The translations under genes were made by a program, and so were the position numbers. From Cellvibrio sp. 79 (GTDB taxonomy: Bacteria; Pseudomonadota; Gammaproteobacteria; Pseudomonadales; Cellvibrionaceae), in NCBI GenBank assembly GCA_003056245.1, contig MVDH01000002.1, positions 124,001-188,000 of the forward strand: a DNA stretch of 64,000 nucleotides. Reading direction: 5' to 3'. Shown here in pieces: positions 54,972-63,808 of the stretch (the first letter of the stretch is position 1; every line of letters starts with the position of its first letter). The notes beneath the pieces were generated by a model. That model did no database searches, was not told where the DNA came from, and saw nothing but the letters and a program-made list of their open reading frames with translations.

Positions 54972-57734
54972 ATGAAAATTCAATCAACATCAAAAAATAG
55001 TTTTTTAAAAAATACATTGGCAATTGCATTGGCAAGTATTGCAGCGGGCGCTGTTGCCGATGGCCGCATTGAAGGCCAGGTAAAAACAACCGACTACGGT
55101 ATCGCACTGGAAGGTGTGAAAGTGCGCATTGTCGAATTGAATCGCGAAGCAGCCAGCCAACGTGATGGCCGTTTTATTTTTGTAGATGTAAAACCGGGAA
55201 CCTACACCCTGGAGACGAGTTATATTGGTGCTGATGCAGTTAGGCAGCGTGTCAATGTTACTGATAATACAACTGCTAGAACTCAATTCCAGTTAAGCGG
55301 TGTCTCCGGAATTGTTGAAAACGTTATTGTCATTGGCCAGGCCGCAGGCCTGAATAAAGCATTAAATAAACAACGCGCAGCAGAAAATATTATTACTGCA
55401 GTTTCCGCTGATGCAATTGGCCAATTTCCTGATACTAACGTTTCTGAATCGTTGCAACGTCTGCCGGGGTTATCGATTGAGCGCGACCAGGGCGAAGGTC
55501 GCTATGTGCGCGTGCGCGGCATGGGTCCGGATTTTAACGCGGTAACTATTAACGGCGTTGGTGTACCTGGTCCTGATGCAGATCGCCGTGCGGTTGCATT
55601 GGATGTGATTCCATCGGATCTATTGGAAAATTTAGTCGTTACAAAAACCTTGACACCGGATATGGACGCCAATTCGTTGGGCGGAAGTATCGAAGTGCAA
55701 AGCTTGTCGGCGTTTGATCGCGACGGATTATTTTTGCAAATGACGGCGGAAGGTAGCTTTGATGAAAACACTGAGCAAACCAGCCCGAAACTTGCACTCA
55801 CGGCAAGCAATCAATTCAGTGTTGGTGGCGATGAAAATAATCTGGGTGTGGCATTTGGTATCAGTTCATTTAAGCGCGATTTCGGTTCGGATAATGTGGA
55901 AACTGGTGGCGCCTGGGATTTTGAAGACGGTGCTTTGCTGGAAGAGATTGAGCAACGTGATTACCGTATTTCCCGTGAGCGTTCCGGCTTGACGTTAAAC
56001 GTTGATTTTAAACCTTCCGAAAACACTGATTTGTATTGGCGCAACCTTTACAGCGAATACACAGATTCAGAAATTCGTCTGGCAAATGTTATTGAGTTCG
56101 AAGATCCTGCGGCAGAAGGTGATGTCGTTACCGCAGAAGTACAACGCGAATTAAAAGACCGCACTGAAACCCAGAAAATCTTATCCAGTTCCTTCGGAGG
56201 TCAAACCCGTGTGGATAACTGGATGGTGGATTATCGTATTGCACACAGCAAATCCAGTGAAGATGAACCACAAAATATCGCTGGCGCCGTATTTAAAATC
56301 GACGATGATGTAATTGCTGATGAAGTGTTTGAGCTGGCGTTTACCGATAGCAAGAAAATTCATATCACTGCACCTGCTGAATTTTATCAGGCTGCAAGCT
56401 ACAAGCTTGACGAAGTGGAATTGGGTAGCACCAATACCAACGATGAAAGCAATGCATTTAATCTGGATATCGCTCGCGATCTGGAAATTGGTGCTCGTCC
56501 AACTCAATTAAAGTTTGGTGTGAAACGTGTTGAACGCGAAAAAGATAATGATGTAAATGTCTGGACATCTGAAGATTTTAACGGCGACACATCACTGGCG
56601 AATTTCGCTGGTGGCAATGCGGATTATCAATTAGGCCAGTTTGGTTCTACCATTAATGCTCGTGCAGTAAAAGCTGCTATCGCCGAGAATGAAGAAGATG
56701 AAGTGGAAAGTAGTATCGGCGATTATGATATTACCGAAGATACCAGTGCTGCATATGTGACGGGGCGTATTGATATAGACGCATTGCGAATTCTCACTGG
56801 CGTTCGCTATGAAAAAACGGATTTCTCCGCGCAAGGTTATTCCTGGGACGATGCCGAAGAAATTGCCAGCACGCGTAACTTCGATAACTCCAATGATTAT
56901 TTTTTGCCGGCGTTGCACCTTCGCTACAGCCTGAATGATAAAACCCAGATTCGCGCTGCCTGGACTAACTCTGTTGTGCGTCCCGGTTTTGCGCAGCTAT
57001 CGCCCGGCCAATTAATTGAAGAAGATGATGGTGATATAGAAGCTGAATTCGGAAATCCGGAATTGAAATCCTTGGAGTCGCAAAATTTCGATGCAGGTAT
57101 TGAATATTATCCGGGGGTTGCCAGCGTGATATCGGCATTCGTATTCCATAAAACTATTGATAATTTTGTTTATCAAACCGATTTGGCAGGTTCTGCGGAT
57201 TATGAAGATTATAAGCACGCAGTGACCTATGCTAATGGCGACTCGGCAGAAATTACCGGTATTGAATTGGCGGCATCCAAACAATTTTCATCCTTGCCTT
57301 CTCCGTGGAATGGATTATTAATTGGCGCTAACGCTACGTTGGTAGATTCGACAGCAGAAATTGGTGCTTACGATGACGGCGAATTTGTCGCCCGCGATAT
57401 TGCCATGCCGAGCCAATCGGATACTTCCGCAAACCTGATGCTGGGTTATGAATCTGAAAAAATCAGTGCGCGTTTATCGGCAAACTATAAATCCAGTTAT
57501 TTGCTGGAAGTGACTGAACCACTGGAAGCGGATTTCGATACTTATGTAGATGACCAATTGCAATTGGATTTCTCATTGCGTTATTACATCACTGATTCTG
57601 TCAAAGTACATTTTGAAGCCTTAAACCTCACCGATGAAATTTATTACACCTACGTAAAGAATTCGCGTTACAACGCGCAGTATGAAACCTATGGTGCGAC
57701 ATACAAACTCGGTGTTAGCTTTATGCTGTTTTAA
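54972..57734 (+). CDS. TonB-dependent receptor with carboxypeptidase-regulatory-like N-domain
   Basis: 920 residues from the ATG at 54972 (an upstream TTG is less likely). After a signal peptide (to AGAVADG), a carboxypeptidase-D-regulatory-like domain (RIEGQVKTTDYGIALEGVKV, GRFIFVDVKPGTYTLETSYIGA) precedes the plug (QFPDTNVSESLQRLPGLSIERDQGEGRYVRVRGM, NLVVTKTLTPDMDANSLGGSI) and barrel, which ends YKLGVSFMLF with the usual terminal aromatic. It belongs to the TonB-Xanth-Caul-like group. The phytase gene follows, so the receptor may import inositol phosphate or a product. This agrees with known TonB receptor-phytase neighbours. Confidence 0.88.
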   Translation: MKIQSTSKNSFLKNTLAIALASIAAGAVADGRIEGQVKTTDYGIALEGVKVRIVELNREAASQRDGRFIFVDVKPGTYTLETSYIGADAVRQRVNVTDNTTARTQFQLSGVSGIVENVIVIGQAAGLNKALNKQRAAENIITAVSADAIGQFPDTNVSESLQRLPGLSIERDQGEGRYVRVRGMGPDFNAVTINGVGVPGPDADRRAVALDVIPSDLLENLVVTKTLTPDMDANSLGGSIEVQSLSAFDRDGLFLQMTAEGSFDENTEQTSPKLALTASNQFSVGGDENNLGVAFGISSFKRDFGSDNVETGGAWDFEDGALLEEIEQRDYRISRERSGLTLNVDFKPSENTDLYWRNLYSEYTDSEIRLANVIEFEDPAAEGDVVTAEVQRELKDRTETQKILSSSFGGQTRVDNWMVDYRIAHSKSSEDEPQNIAGAVFKIDDDVIADEVFELAFTDSKKIHITAPAEFYQAASYKLDEVELGSTNTNDESNAFNLDIARDLEIGARPTQLKFGVKRVEREKDNDVNVWTSEDFNGDTSLANFAGGNADYQLGQFGSTINARAVKAAIAENEEDEVESSIGDYDITEDTSAAYVTGRIDIDALRILTGVRYEKTDFSAQGYSWDDAEEIASTRNFDNSNDYFLPALHLRYSLNDKTQIRAAWTNSVVRPGFAQLSPGQLIEEDDGDIEAEFGNPELKSLESQNFDAGIEYYPGVASVISAFVFHKTIDNFVYQTDLAGSADYEDYKHAVTYANGDSAEITGIELAASKQFSSLPSPWNGLLIGANATLVDSTAEIGAYDDGEFVARDIAMPSQSDTSANLMLGYESEKISARLSANYKSSYLLEVTEPLEADFDTYVDDQLQLDFSLRYYITDSVKVHFEALNLTDEIYYTYVKNSRYNAQYETYGATYKLGVSFMLF

Positions 57735-57811
57735 CTTCTCTGGTTGTCAGAGAATATTCAGGGTAAAGTTTAAGTATGAATTAAGCTAACGCAATTATTG
57801 TAGTGAATCAC

Positions 57812-57852
57812 ATGTGCATCTGATTGCTAAACACCCATTATCAGGTGCACAT
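57812..57852 (+). other. 13-bp stem-loop between the receptor and phytase genes
   Basis: ATGTGCATCTGAT (57812-57824) pairs with ATCAGGTGCACAT (57840-57852), with one G-U pair and a 15-base loop. It ends 24 bases before the phytase start and lacks a T-run, so it is not an ordinary terminator. It could be an RNA processing or stability element or a DNA operator. Confidence 0.5.
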
Positions 57853-57876
57853 TTCATTCACCAGGGAATATTGTTC

Positions 57877-59805
57877 ATGAGAAAAATAGTCATTACATTG
57901 TTGTCAAGCTGCCTTTATTTATCTGTGGGTGCTGTTGCACAAGAGCAAAAAACCTTATCTGGCAAGATTAGGGCCAGTGCAGTTGTACCGTTGGTTCAAT
58001 CAAGCTATTTGGGTGTGGATGAGCGCGCAGGTATAACCTGGTTTGACGCACGCGGTAAACGTAAAGCACATTTGTCGACACCGGCAGAGTTGTTAGATGT
58101 GCGTGAGAATGTTGCGGTTAATTACAACGGTAAACTAACGGCGTTCGATGTGGCGGCCACTGTGTTATTACCAGAACAGCAGCCGGCGCTGATCGCTTTG
58201 GATAAGCCAGGAAAGAAAATTATTGAGCTGGCGCGCTTACCGATTCCCGCATTTAAAATTGAAAATTTATGTTTGAGTCGTGACCCTGCCAATAATATAT
58301 CGGTGTATTTGCTGGATGAACGCGGTACCGCCGAACATTGGTTGGTATTGGATGCACACGGCAATCAGCAAACCAAAAAAATGCGCAGTCTTCCCATTTC
58401 TCCCAACAGCAAGTCCTGCTCGGTAGATGATGCCAGTGAACGTTTATTTGTTGCTGAAGAATCTATTGGCGTTTGGGCTCAAGGTGCATCTGTTGAGTCA
58501 TCCCCGGGGCGGACTGTGGTTGATATGTCTTCCCCTTTTGGCAAGCTCAGTGATACTGCAGAATTGATAAGTGCAATTCCTGGAGGTTTATTGGTGTTTG
58601 ATGGGGAACAAAAAAAACTACATGTATATCGCACATATAAATTTGAATTGATAAATAGCATTGCTGTGAATGATGTAGACGAAGCCGAGTATCTCGCCTC
58701 CCGTTACGACTCAGTAAAACAACAGTTAACAGTAGTATTATTTGATGAGGGTAAAAAGCAACACCACGAAATCATTATTCCCTGGGGTCATGCACAATCT
58801 CAAAAATTGCCGGTGTTAGCGATAAGTTCAGTAACTGCGAATGCGCAAACGCAAATGATGGCGCGTTTTGGCGATGCTGCCGATGATCCTGCTATTTGGG
58901 TTAATAAAAATAATCCGCAACAAAGCCGTGTTATTGGTACTAATAAGCAACAAGGTTTATTTGTTTACGACTTGCAAGGTAACGAAGTTCAACACTTCAA
59001 CACCGGTAAATTAAATAATGTGGATGTGCGTTACGGTATGCAGGTTGGCCAGCAACAATTGGACATCGCTGTAGCGACCAACCGCGATGATAATAGCCTT
59101 GCGATTTACACGATTGACCCTGCTTCTGGAAATTTGAATTTTTCTGGTAGTGTAAAAACCAATCTCGAAGAAATTTATGGTTTTTGCATGTATCAATCAC
59201 CTGTATCGGCAAAAATTTACGCCATTCCCAATGCAAAAAGCGGTGAGTTTCAGCAAATCGAATTAACGGCAATCCTCGATAAAAAGAAAACAGTCACCTG
59301 GAAGGGTAAGGTTGTGCGTCGCTTTTTTGTTAAAAGCCAGCCGGAGGGTTGTGTGGCGGATGATCAGCACCAGCGTTTATTTATTGGTGAAGAAGATGTC
59401 GCGCTGTGGACTTTAGGTGCTGAGGAGAATGCAAGCACGACACCGGAGTTAGTGTTGGCAGCTGGCGATACGCTGGTGGCTGATGTTGAAGGCGTTGGTG
59501 TATATGCTGGTAAGGAAAAATCGTACGTTGTAGTTTCAAGCCAGGGTAACAATACGTTTGTTGTGATGGATGCATTGCCGCCGTTTAAGATGCGTGGAAT
59601 TGTTCGCATTGATCTGGATGCTGCCAATAATATTGATGGCGTTTCTGAAACGGATGGTTTGGAAGTGAGTTCGGTAAATTTTGGTGGAGCGTTTAACGAA
59701 GGCCTATTGGTTGTACAGGATGGGCATAAAGTGATGCCGGAAGCGCCGCAGAATTTTAAATATGTTGCCTGGAAAAAAATTCGCGAAGCACTGCGATTAG
59801 AATAA
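57877..59805 (+). CDS. Dual-domain beta-propeller phytase
   Basis: 642 residues from the ATG at 57877, chosen because a signal peptide (MRKIVITLLSSCLYLSVGAVAQ) follows. The C-terminal half (about 325-642) is a beta-propeller phytase with FGDAADDPAIWVNKNNPQQSR, GTNKQQGLFVYDL, QPEGCVADDQHQRLFIGEEDVALW and ETDGLEVSSVNFGG. It hydrolyses phytate to lower inositol phosphates and phosphate with Ca2+. The N-terminal half (about 30-315) looks like a second, incomplete propeller (SKSCSVDDASERLFVAEESIGVWAQG mirrors the QPEGC segment), as in known dual-domain phytases. Predicted periplasmic or secreted, and probably phosphate-regulated. Confidence 0.9.
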   Translation: MRKIVITLLSSCLYLSVGAVAQEQKTLSGKIRASAVVPLVQSSYLGVDERAGITWFDARGKRKAHLSTPAELLDVRENVAVNYNGKLTAFDVAATVLLPEQQPALIALDKPGKKIIELARLPIPAFKIENLCLSRDPANNISVYLLDERGTAEHWLVLDAHGNQQTKKMRSLPISPNSKSCSVDDASERLFVAEESIGVWAQGASVESSPGRTVVDMSSPFGKLSDTAELISAIPGGLLVFDGEQKKLHVYRTYKFELINSIAVNDVDEAEYLASRYDSVKQQLTVVLFDEGKKQHHEIIIPWGHAQSQKLPVLAISSVTANAQTQMMARFGDAADDPAIWVNKNNPQQSRVIGTNKQQGLFVYDLQGNEVQHFNTGKLNNVDVRYGMQVGQQQLDIAVATNRDDNSLAIYTIDPASGNLNFSGSVKTNLEEIYGFCMYQSPVSAKIYAIPNAKSGEFQQIELTAILDKKKTVTWKGKVVRRFFVKSQPEGCVADDQHQRLFIGEEDVALWTLGAEENASTTPELVLAAGDTLVADVEGVGVYAGKEKSYVVVSSQGNNTFVVMDALPPFKMRGIVRIDLDAANNIDGVSETDGLEVSSVNFGGAFNEGLLVVQDGHKVMPEAPQNFKYVAWKKIREALRLE

Positions 59806-59822
59806 ATCATTTTCTCCGTAAC

Positions 59823-59856
59823 AAAAAAATAGCGCATTGGATGCGCTATTTTTTTA
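59823..59856. terminator. Bidirectional terminator between phytase and small lipoprotein gene
   Basis: AATAGCGCAT pairs with ATGCGCTATT around TGG, with A-rich and T-rich flanks on either side. It serves the convergent phytase and lipoprotein genes. Confidence 0.8.
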
Positions 59857-59878
59857 TTCGTAGGGATCGATATGAGAG

Positions 59879-60172
59879 TTATTGGCCTTTACGTGACTCG
59901 CGAATGTAAAAGCGCGCATCTTTGGCGCTATTGTAGCAACCATCAAAATTTTCCACGGCTTGTTTGGTCCGTGCAGCAGTAATCAAACTGAGTGCTTTGG
60001 TATAGCTAACGGTACCGCTAAACCCATCGGCTTTGGCGATGGATAGTTCGCTCCATGCTGCATCTACCTCTTTATCACAAGCGCCGCGAAATTGGGTTTT
60101 TCCTGCGCACGCCGATAGGGTAACCGTGAGGGCGATTAATCCAAGGTAGTTAAATGTGTTGCGACCAGGCAT
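59879..60172 (-). CDS. Small lipoprotein of unknown function
   Basis: 97 residues from the ATG at 60172, with GGAG eight bases upstream; earlier starts precede it but lack this. The lipobox LSAC (TLSACAGKTQF) marks an outer-membrane or periplasmic lipoprotein. Two further cysteines (GACDKEV, DGCYNSA) may form a disulfide. The helical mature region (KADGFSGTVSYTKALSLITAARTKQAVENF) is conserved in other gammaproteobacterial lipoproteins in my memory, but I cannot name the family. No obvious partner. Confidence 0.6.
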   Translation of the reverse strand: MPGRNTFNYLGLIALTVTLSACAGKTQFRGACDKEVDAAWSELSIAKADGFSGTVSYTKALSLITAARTKQAVENFDGCYNSAKDARFYIRESRKGQ

Positions 60173-60297
60173 GTGCGAATCTCCATAAGTAATCGTTGAT
60201 GTTTGGATCAACCTTATTCTCAAGAGTTCACATTCTGGCGTCAGTCTGCATGAATGCCAAGCTGAAATTGAATGCTCCGGTTTGTGCCCGTGTTTTT

Positions 60298-60867
60298 TCA
60301 GGCGAGCAAGGCGTCTGGTTGTTGATGAACCTCACGGTCAATAACACCAATTACCTGATCGATGACCTGATCGAGTGAACCGCGCACATCAATACGGTAA
60401 ACATCTGTCTCATGGCTTGGGTCTTCAAGGCTATCAAATTGACTATCAACCAAACTGGGTGCCATAAAATGACCCGCACGCTTGTTTACACGGGATTGGA
60501 TGGTGTCTTTGTCGGAATGAAGGAAAATAAAAATAGTTTTAAGGCCGGTTTTGCGTAATTCGTCGCGATGAACGCGCTTTAATCCGGAAAAGGCGAGTGT
60601 AGAGTTCTGGTTCCTGGTATCGGCATCGCGAAAGTAATCGCGCATGCGAATCACCCAAGGCAAACGTAAAGCATCAGTCAAGGGGATGCCTTGCGCCATT
60701 AAATCGCGGGATTCCTGACTGTGAAAGTCGTCTCCATCCAGAAATTCATAGCCGTAATGATCTGCAAGGGCTTTCGCCACCGAGGTTTTACCGCTACCGG
60801 ATACACCCATCACAATGATCAGGTTGGTTTGTGCATGCGGATTGGTTATGGCAAATGAGTGCTGCAT
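60298..60867 (-). CDS. gntK: Gluconokinase (GntK type)
   Basis: 189 residues from an ATG at 60867; another at 60888 is possible. It phosphorylates gluconate to 6-phosphogluconate with ATP. The P-loop GVSGSGKTSVAKAL, FLDGDDFHS and the lid or substrate segment RAGHFMAPSLVDSQFDSLEDP are typical. It is divergent from the LacI regulator, which probably controls it. With the adjacent transporter and GH94-like gene it fits a pathway that yields gluconate from an aldonic disaccharide. Confidence 0.9.
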   Translation of the reverse strand: MQHSFAITNPHAQTNLIIVMGVSGSGKTSVAKALADHYGYEFLDGDDFHSQESRDLMAQGIPLTDALRLPWVIRMRDYFRDADTRNQNSTLAFSGLKRVHRDELRKTGLKTIFIFLHSDKDTIQSRVNKRAGHFMAPSLVDSQFDSLEDPSHETDVYRIDVRGSLDQVIDQVIGVIDREVHQQPDALLA

Positions 60868-61024
60868 TGGGTGTGATCTCGTGTACATCTTGCGACAAAT
60901 CCGGCCTTGGCTGAATGATGCAATGGAATCGCAATCAAAACTGCTCAGCCAACGCAAATGATAGCGCAACCATTGTGCTTGTGGTATGTTAGCAAAAAAT
61001 AATAGCCAAGTGCAGATATTGCCT

Positions 61025-62059
61025 ATGAAAACCGCAAAAAAAAGACTTTCAGAGAAAAAAATCACTCTGGTTGATGTTGCCAATGCTTCCGGTGTTAGTG
61101 CTATCACAGTCTCCCGTGTTATCAACCAGCCTGAAAAAGTCTCGGAATCCCTGCGTATCCAGGTGCAAAAAGCGATTGATTCGCTGGGATACATCCCCAA
61201 TCAACATGCAAGTTCACTGGCGTCGTCCAAGTCCCGGGTTATCGGTGTGGCGATTCCCTCACTCAGCAACATCGTCTTTACCGAGGTATTGCGTGGTATT
61301 TATGAGGTGATGGGAGCCAATGGCTACAAAGTGCTGTTAGTGGATACCCATTATTCGCCGCTCGAAGAAGAGAAAATGATTCGCACCCTGCTGAGCCAAT
61401 CGCCGGAAGGTTTGATCATCACCGGCGGAGACCAGACCAAAGCCTGCCAGAACTTCCTCACCAAAGCGCGAATTCCTATTGTCCAGATAATGGAATTGCT
61501 TGCTGATCCCATTGATATGAACGTTGGTTTTGCCCATGGCCGCGCCGGTTATGACGTGGTCAAACATTTGATTGGCCAGGGTTATGAGCGTATCGGTTTT
61601 ATCGGCGCACGTATGGACCCGCGCGTGCAGCAACGTATGCAGGGCTACAAACTCGCGCTTGAGCAGATGGGCAAGTTTGATAAGAATTTAATCGTCACTA
61701 CGCCTGAGCCTTCATCTATAGGTGTGGGCGGGGAGTTGTTTAAAAGTTTGATGGCATCTACCAATGGTGTTGTCGACGCAGTGTTTTGTGTGAACGATGA
61801 CCTGGCGTTGGGCGCGCTGTTTGAAGCCCAGCGTATGAATATCAACGTTCCACAGGATCTCGCGATTTGCGGATTTAACGATATTGAAGCTGCTGCCTAT
61901 GTTAACCCATCGCTCACCAGCGTATCGGTAGGGCGTTATGAAATGGGGGTAAAAGCGGCCGACATGATTATCCGTGTACTCAATGAAAAACCCATTGAAT
62001 CCAGAAAAGTGGATATGGGTTATGAAATCAAAAAACGCGTGTCTACCAGTCGCCTCTGA
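61025..62059 (+). CDS. LacI-family transcriptional repressor (GntR-like)
   Basis: 344 residues from the ATG at 61025. The N-terminal helix-turn-helix (ITLVDVANASGVSAITVSRVINQPEKVSESLR) is standard LacI, followed by a periplasmic-binding-protein-like ligand domain (VIGVAIPSLSNIVFTEVLRGIYEVMG). The sequence is close to the gluconate repressor GntR group in my reading. It lies between gntK (divergent) and the transporter gene (38 bases downstream), so it probably responds to gluconate, a phosphorylated product or the imported sugar acid. Confidence 0.85.
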   Translation: MKTAKKRLSEKKITLVDVANASGVSAITVSRVINQPEKVSESLRIQVQKAIDSLGYIPNQHASSLASSKSRVIGVAIPSLSNIVFTEVLRGIYEVMGANGYKVLLVDTHYSPLEEEKMIRTLLSQSPEGLIITGGDQTKACQNFLTKARIPIVQIMELLADPIDMNVGFAHGRAGYDVVKHLIGQGYERIGFIGARMDPRVQQRMQGYKLALEQMGKFDKNLIVTTPEPSSIGVGGELFKSLMASTNGVVDAVFCVNDDLALGALFEAQRMNINVPQDLAICGFNDIEAAAYVNPSLTSVSVGRYEMGVKAADMIIRVLNEKPIESRKVDMGYEIKKRVSTSRL

Positions 62060-62096
62060 TGATTGCGTCTAACAATAATTATTCCTGAGGTGTGCT

Positions 62097-63728
62097 GTGA
62101 CTACTACTCATAACAATGATCGCTTGGCCAAACTAACCTGGCGTGAGCGCATCGGCTATGGACTGGGTGATGCGGGTTTCAATTTTTATTGGGCTATCAT
62201 CGGCTCTTACCTTGTTTTCTTTTACACCGATGTATTTGGTCTGAGTGCGGCAGCAGCGGCAACAATGCTGACGGTAACCAAACTTATTGCAGCAATTACC
62301 GATCCGGTTATTGGTGGTCTTGCTGATCGCACCAGCACTCGCTGGGGAAAGTTTCGTCCGTATTTGATTTGGGGTGTTCTCCCAATGATGGGAGCGGGAA
62401 TTCTGACCATGAGCACGCCGGATCTGGATGATACTGGCAAATTAATTTGGGCCTACATTACCTATAGTTTATTAATGGCGTGCTATAGCTTGCTCAACAT
62501 GCCGTACAACTCGCTTTCGGCAGTGCTTACCGCGAACACACAAGAGCGCAATGCGCTTAACAGTACGCGTTTCTTTTTTGCTTATTTCTGCAGTATTTTT
62601 GTGGGTGCTGCTACTCCTGAGCTAGCTGAATATTTTGGTGATGGGGATCGTTACAGTGCGCGTGGTTGGCAAATGACGATGGTTTGTTATTCCATTATCG
62701 CCTCCTGTTTGTTCATCACTACTTTTTTTACTACTCGTGAACGTATTCAGCCTCCACCGAATCAGGAAAAAACCAGTCCGCTAACTGATTTAAAGGATTT
62801 ATTTACTTGTCGTCCATGGCTGGTGTTATTTGTATTGGCTCTGGTGTTTATGATCACCATGACTTTACGTGGAAGCTCAGCTGCTTATTATTTTCGCTAT
62901 TTTGTTGAACGCCCAGACTTGCTCGGTAGTTATGTCGGTTTGCAGATGGCAGGGCTAATGGTGGGAGCAATGTGCGCGTCAACCGTTACAAAATATTTCG
63001 ACAAACGTAAATTAATGATTTTCCTGCTTTGTGTTGTTGCTGTTCTATCTATTTTATTTACCCTTGTACCCAAACCGAAAAGTAATGGTGTATTGGATAT
63101 CTCTACCAACGACATTCATCAACTTGAAGCCGGTCAATTGCTAGGGCAGCCTCACGCAGAAGGCGATCATTATCAATGGCTGCGTCACGATAAAATCTTC
63201 TGGATTATTAAAGAGCAGGTTGTGCTTTCCGAGACTGGCCCGACACTTAATCTGGAAAATGCCAAAGGGCAAGTTATTAGCGTAGTGCGCACTCACAGCG
63301 ATGGCGCAATTCAAGATAGTTCGGACTTGCCTAAAGAAATTATATGGATGTTTGTGTTGAATATTTTAATCAGTATTGCGCTTGGTTTTAAACCGCCTAT
63401 TACGTGGGCGATGTATGCAGATATCGCCGATTATAATGAATGGAAAAATGGTCGTCGCGCAACGGGAATGACTTTTGCTGCTACAACATTTTCCCAGAAA
63501 ATTGGTAGTGCTGCGGGCTCTGCTTTGATGCTTGCCGTATTGGCAATGATGGGATATCAGGCGGGTGAAATGCAGGCAGGCGCTTCATTGACCAGCATCG
63601 TTTATATGCAAACCACTGTTCCGGGAATATTTGCTTTACTTACTGCACTGTCGTTGGTGTTTTACAATCTGACGGATAAGAAGCTTGAGCAAGTTCAATT
63701 AGATCTTAAAGAGCGTTATCAGGTTTAA
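62097..63728 (+). CDS. GPH-family sugar or sugar-acid cation symporter
   Basis: 543 residues from a GTG at 62097 with TGAGG before it. It is a major facilitator of the glycoside-pentoside-hexuronide group with about 12 membrane segments. The signature YGLGDAGFNFYWAIIGSYLVFFYTDVFGLS and the conserved DPVIGGLADRTSTRWGKFRPYLIWG are present. Between segments, at about residues 325-418, a soluble insert of roughly 90 residues (with HYQWLRHDKIFWII) makes the protein longer than the 440-490 residues usual for the family. Genes around it suggest an aldonic acid or cellobionate substrate. Confidence 0.85.
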   Translation: MTTTHNNDRLAKLTWRERIGYGLGDAGFNFYWAIIGSYLVFFYTDVFGLSAAAAATMLTVTKLIAAITDPVIGGLADRTSTRWGKFRPYLIWGVLPMMGAGILTMSTPDLDDTGKLIWAYITYSLLMACYSLLNMPYNSLSAVLTANTQERNALNSTRFFFAYFCSIFVGAATPELAEYFGDGDRYSARGWQMTMVCYSIIASCLFITTFFTTRERIQPPPNQEKTSPLTDLKDLFTCRPWLVLFVLALVFMITMTLRGSSAAYYFRYFVERPDLLGSYVGLQMAGLMVGAMCASTVTKYFDKRKLMIFLLCVVAVLSILFTLVPKPKSNGVLDISTNDIHQLEAGQLLGQPHAEGDHYQWLRHDKIFWIIKEQVVLSETGPTLNLENAKGQVISVVRTHSDGAIQDSSDLPKEIIWMFVLNILISIALGFKPPITWAMYADIADYNEWKNGRRATGMTFAATTFSQKIGSAAGSALMLAVLAMMGYQAGEMQAGASLTSIVYMQTTVPGIFALLTALSLVFYNLTDKKLEQVQLDLKERYQV

Positions 63729-63808
63729 CCCTCGTATTTTTTAGCGCTGCAATGCGGCGCTTTCTCAAATAAATCTCTCGTTGAATTGATTTTCGATAGG
63801 AAACATCC

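Noticed and set aside
63729-63808. Hairpin AGCGC...GCGCT between the transporter and the GH94-like gene as terminator
   Set aside because: The stem is short with mismatches, and the two genes are probably co-transcribed.
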